This document shows, piece after piece, positions 63,391 to 64,000 of a stretch of 64,000 bases of DNA (positions are counted from its first letter, which is position 1; each line of letters starts with the position of its first letter). A model generated the notes under the pieces. It had not been told where the DNA came from and searched no databases. It worked only from the letters and a program-made list of their open reading frames with translations. Made by a program: the position numbers and the translations under genes. Source of the stretch: Pomphorhynchus laevis (lineage: Eukaryota; Acanthocephala; Palaeacanthocephala; Echinorhynchida; Pomphorhynchidae); NCBI GenBank assembly GCA_012934845.2, contig WNNJ02000017.1, forward strand, positions 1 through 64,000, given 5' to 3'.

Positions 63391-64000
63391 CTAGAAATAA
63401 AAATTAAATTTATATAAATTAAAATCTCTTATCGACGAAACCATTAAGTGTCAAATCGAAAACAATGTGATGTCAAAGTCCCATTTTACCCAATCAGTGG
63501 TAAGATTCTTAAAAATATTCCTTGATATTCCTAGAATTAGTTTCTAAGCAGTAGGATGCAAACTAATAGGAATATATGAATACATGTAATTGCAAAACGT
63601 GAATTTATAATCACAATTCAACAAGCGTGCCAGTTTTGGATAAATAAATAAGTAGAAAGGCTACAAAAGAGTAGAAAAATTGCCCTAATCCGATTTTAAA
63701 AACAGGAACTTCCTCTTCCTAAGAGTGTACTCGCTTAAATTTTAAACTTCATCACAAATTCAAAGACATTTAAGTTACCGATACTAAACTATTTTAATTA
63801 ATTATCAAATTATTATTTATTATCTAATTATTTAACAATTATCTTAAAGACCTGCCTATTGACACTTGAATAAACAACTCACTAAATTAACAAATGCAGA
63901 TGATACGTTTGCTATTTGTGATATACACAAATTGATGTACATGACATATTAAAAGCTATCAATTGTTTTGATGAAAATATTATTTATTTATTTTCTGACA
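63391..64000. other. Right edge, probably intron of the POT1-like candidate
   Basis: No further exon with matching phase could be supported. A short frame near 63495-63545 on the minus strand (K-L-I-L-G-I-S-R-N-I-F-K-N-L) has splice-like borders, but its phase does not fit the exon at 63390. Confidence 0.35.

Overview
The window looks like a piece of an AT-rich invertebrate animal genome. Genes are split by introns: several are very short (43-55 bases) and others are kilobases long and packed with retroelements. LINEs, Penelope-like fragments, a tRNA-derived SINE, foldback MITEs and satellites make up most of the rest. I cannot fix the phylum; a nematode, flatworm or another compact-intron invertebrate would fit. 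All assignments come from reading translations, motifs and splice phases by eye.

Two host genes can be followed exon by exon, with splice phases that agree. The first is a concentrative nucleoside transporter (SLC28/CNT family) on the minus strand, from its start codon at 41877 to its stop at 15715. Fourteen exons are visible, but the one that should carry the conserved GFxNF segment was not found. The second runs in the opposite direction on the plus strand (46544-57814, seven exons). It encodes a 365-residue membrane protein with a signal peptide, two Ig-like domains, one membrane helix and a short tail, an architecture like basigin/neuroplastin. At the right edge, two minus-strand exons (62920-63390) look like the C-terminus of a POT1-like single-strand DNA-binding protein.

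Region by region: 1-8.1 kb is a mosaic of LINE pieces, a Penelope-like fragment and a 13-bp minisatellite. A LINE with ORF1 and ORF2 but almost no endonuclease lies at 8.4-11.1 kb, followed by an AT-rich tandem satellite (11.1-13.6 kb). The CNT gene occupies 15.7-41.9 kb. Its introns hold four copies of a foldback MITE, Penelope-like pieces, a tRNA-like SINE pair, a dispersed repeat (called RE1 here), a copy of part of an exon of the Ig gene, a 360-bp satellite whose units switch orientation, and a CR1-like LINE. A 1.2-1.3 kb inverted duplication (36.5-37.8 and 42.5-43.7 kb) brackets the first CNT exon. Between the two divergent genes lies an APE-type LINE (42.9-45.6 kb).

The 6.6-kb fifth intron of the Ig gene holds a broken protein disulfide isomerase copy, an HSP90 N-terminal fragment between two direct repeats, and two divergently oriented broken copies of an unassigned reverse transcriptase with a YLDD box. 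From 58 to 64 kb the sequence is mostly low-complexity AT-rich DNA, with one unassigned coding relic (59.7-60.65 kb) and another RE1 copy carrying a LINE tail.
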